A stretch of 7,100 nt of DNA from Candidatus Mediterraneibacter gallistercoris (lineage in GTDB: Bacteria; Bacillota_A; Clostridia; Lachnospirales; Lachnospiraceae), in contig DWWI01000143.1 in NCBI GenBank assembly GCA_019119745.1, forward strand, positions 1-7,100, read 5' to 3'. The notes below the pieces were generated by a model. It saw only the letters and a list, made by a program, of their open reading frames with translations, was not told where the DNA came from and did not search any database. The translations under genes were made by a program, and so were the position numbers. Position 1 is the stretch's first letter; each line of letters opens with the position of its first letter. This document shows positions 6,421-7,100 of this stretch, one piece after another.

Positions 6421-6459
6421 ACGGGGTGAAAAATCCGTTTTCCGGATCTTTCACCCCGT
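6421..6459 (-). terminator. Intrinsic terminator of enolase
   Basis: Inverted repeat 6421-6437 with 6443-6459: 16 pairs with one mismatch and a 5-base loop, rich in G-C at the base (ACGGGGTGAA opposite TTCACCCCGT). On the minus strand it is followed by GTTTTATG. It begins about 32 bases beyond the eno stop codon and separates eno from the MATE promoter. Confidence 0.9.
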
Positions 6460-6491
6460 ATTCCCGTACAGTTTTCTATTTTTATCGTCTT

Positions 6492-7100
6492 CTATCTTTT
6501 TACATTAAATGCCGCAAATCCCGGATATACTGCGCTCTCGCCCAGCTCTTCCTCGATCCGCAGGAGCTGGTTGTATTTCGCCACGCGCTCGCTCCGGCTC
6601 GGTGCGCCGGTCTTGATCTGGCAGGTATTGAGTGCAACTGCAAGATCAGCGATGGTCGTATCTTCCGTCTCACCGGAACGGTGGGAAGAAATTGCCGTGT
6701 ATCCCGCTTTGTGCGCCATCTTGATCGCCTCCAGCGTCTCGGATACAGAACCAATCTGATTTAATTTGATCAGGATAGAATTGCCACATCCCATATCGAT
6801 ACCTTTTTTCAGTCTCTCTGTATTTGTCACAAACAAATCGTCGCCCACAAGCTGTACCTTATCTCCCAGCTCTTTTGTAAGGATCTGCCATCCTTCCCAG
6901 TCTTCCTCGTCGAGACCGTCCTCGATAGAGTAGATCGGATATTTCTCCACCAGAGTTTTCCAGTGCTCCACAAGCTGGGCGGACGTAAACTCCTTCCCGC
7001 ATTTCGGCAGGATATATTCTCCCTTTTTTCTTCCCTTCCACTCGCTGGAAGCAGCATCTATTGCAAGCACGAAATCGCGCCCCGGCTCATATCCCGCCCT
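6492..7100 (-). CDS. eno: Enolase, C-terminal 202 residues (5' end beyond window)
   Basis: Phosphopyruvate hydratase, the glycolytic enzyme converting 2-phosphoglycerate to phosphoenolpyruvate; a cytoplasmic, Mg-dependent enzyme. The visible part is the C-terminal barrel half. Counting from the window edge, the metal ligands are Asp15 (in [10 protein letters not shown]), Glu60 ([12 protein letters not shown]) and Asp87 ([10 protein letters not shown]). The catalytic Lys112 is in LIKLNQIGS, the substrate loop SHRSGETED is at 139-147, and Lys163 is in [10 protein letters not shown]. The spacing between these residues matches E. coli enolase (246, 290, 317, 342, 371, 393) to within one residue, so this portion is intact. 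The gene ends with TAG at 6494-6492 and then the terminator at 6421-6459. The start codon and about half of the protein lie outside the window. Confidence 0.98.
   Translation of the reverse strand, partial: RAGYEPGRDFVLAIDAASSEWKGRKKGEYILPKCGKEFTSAQLVEHWKTLVEKYPIYSIEDGLDEEDWEGWQILTKELGDKVQLVGDDLFVTNTERLKKGIDMGCGNSILIKLNQIGSVSETLEAIKMAHKAGYTAISSHRSGETEDTTIADLAVALNTCQIKTGAPSRSERVAKYNQLLRIEEELGESAVYPGFAAFNVKR

Noticed and set aside
6426..7057. Open frames in other phases over enolase
   Set aside because: Shadows of eno; the enolase frame has all catalytic residues at the expected spacing.

Overview
The window (7,100 bases) carries six protein genes at ordinary chromosomal density, two of them cut by the window edges. 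Codon usage, strong GGAGG-type ribosome binding sites, sigma-A-like promoters and the style of the proteins (enolase, MATE pump, Amt) suggest a Firmicute of class Clostridia, probably a Lachnospiraceae-like gut anaerobe. That assignment is an inference from protein style, not a database result. I see no rRNA, tRNA, CRISPR array, insertion sequence or phage gene.

Layout, left to right. Positions 1-1099 (minus strand) hold the first 366 codons of an ammonium channel (amt); its 3' end lies outside the window. Between it and the next gene is a structured leader of about 150 bases. A TTGACA-17-TAAAGT promoter is followed, essentially at the predicted transcription start, by a near-perfect 22-bp hairpin, and then by a terminator-like hairpin with a U6 tract just before the amt ribosome binding site. 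Positions 1345-3071 (minus strand) form a compact three-gene operon read from right to left: a minimal nucleotidyltransferase (MNT), an overlapping HEPN-domain protein, and an HSL-type alpha/beta hydrolase. The first two resemble the MNT-HEPN toxin-antitoxin pairs; the hydrolase is an unusual third member.

Positions 3383-4897 (plus strand) encode a 504-residue, apparently membrane-anchored transcription factor. It has a MerR DNA-binding head, an RDD membrane domain, a further transmembrane helix and a C-terminal domain of about 200 residues that I do not recognise. Its promoter has the 19-bp spacer with a central inverted repeat that marks MerR-controlled promoters, so it probably controls its own transcription. 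It converges with a MATE-family efflux pump (4899-6263, minus strand), with one base between the two stop codons. The pump has its own 17-bp-spaced promoter. Positions 6492-7100 (minus strand) are the C-terminal 202 residues of enolase (eno), followed by a strong intrinsic terminator at 6421-6459.

The genes do not form one pathway: amt serves nitrogen uptake, eno serves glycolysis, and the others are accessory. The points most worth following up are the MerR-RDD fusion with its own MerR-type operator, the MNT-HEPN-hydrolase operon (whose HEPN protein lacks the usual RNase motif), and the amt leader RNA.
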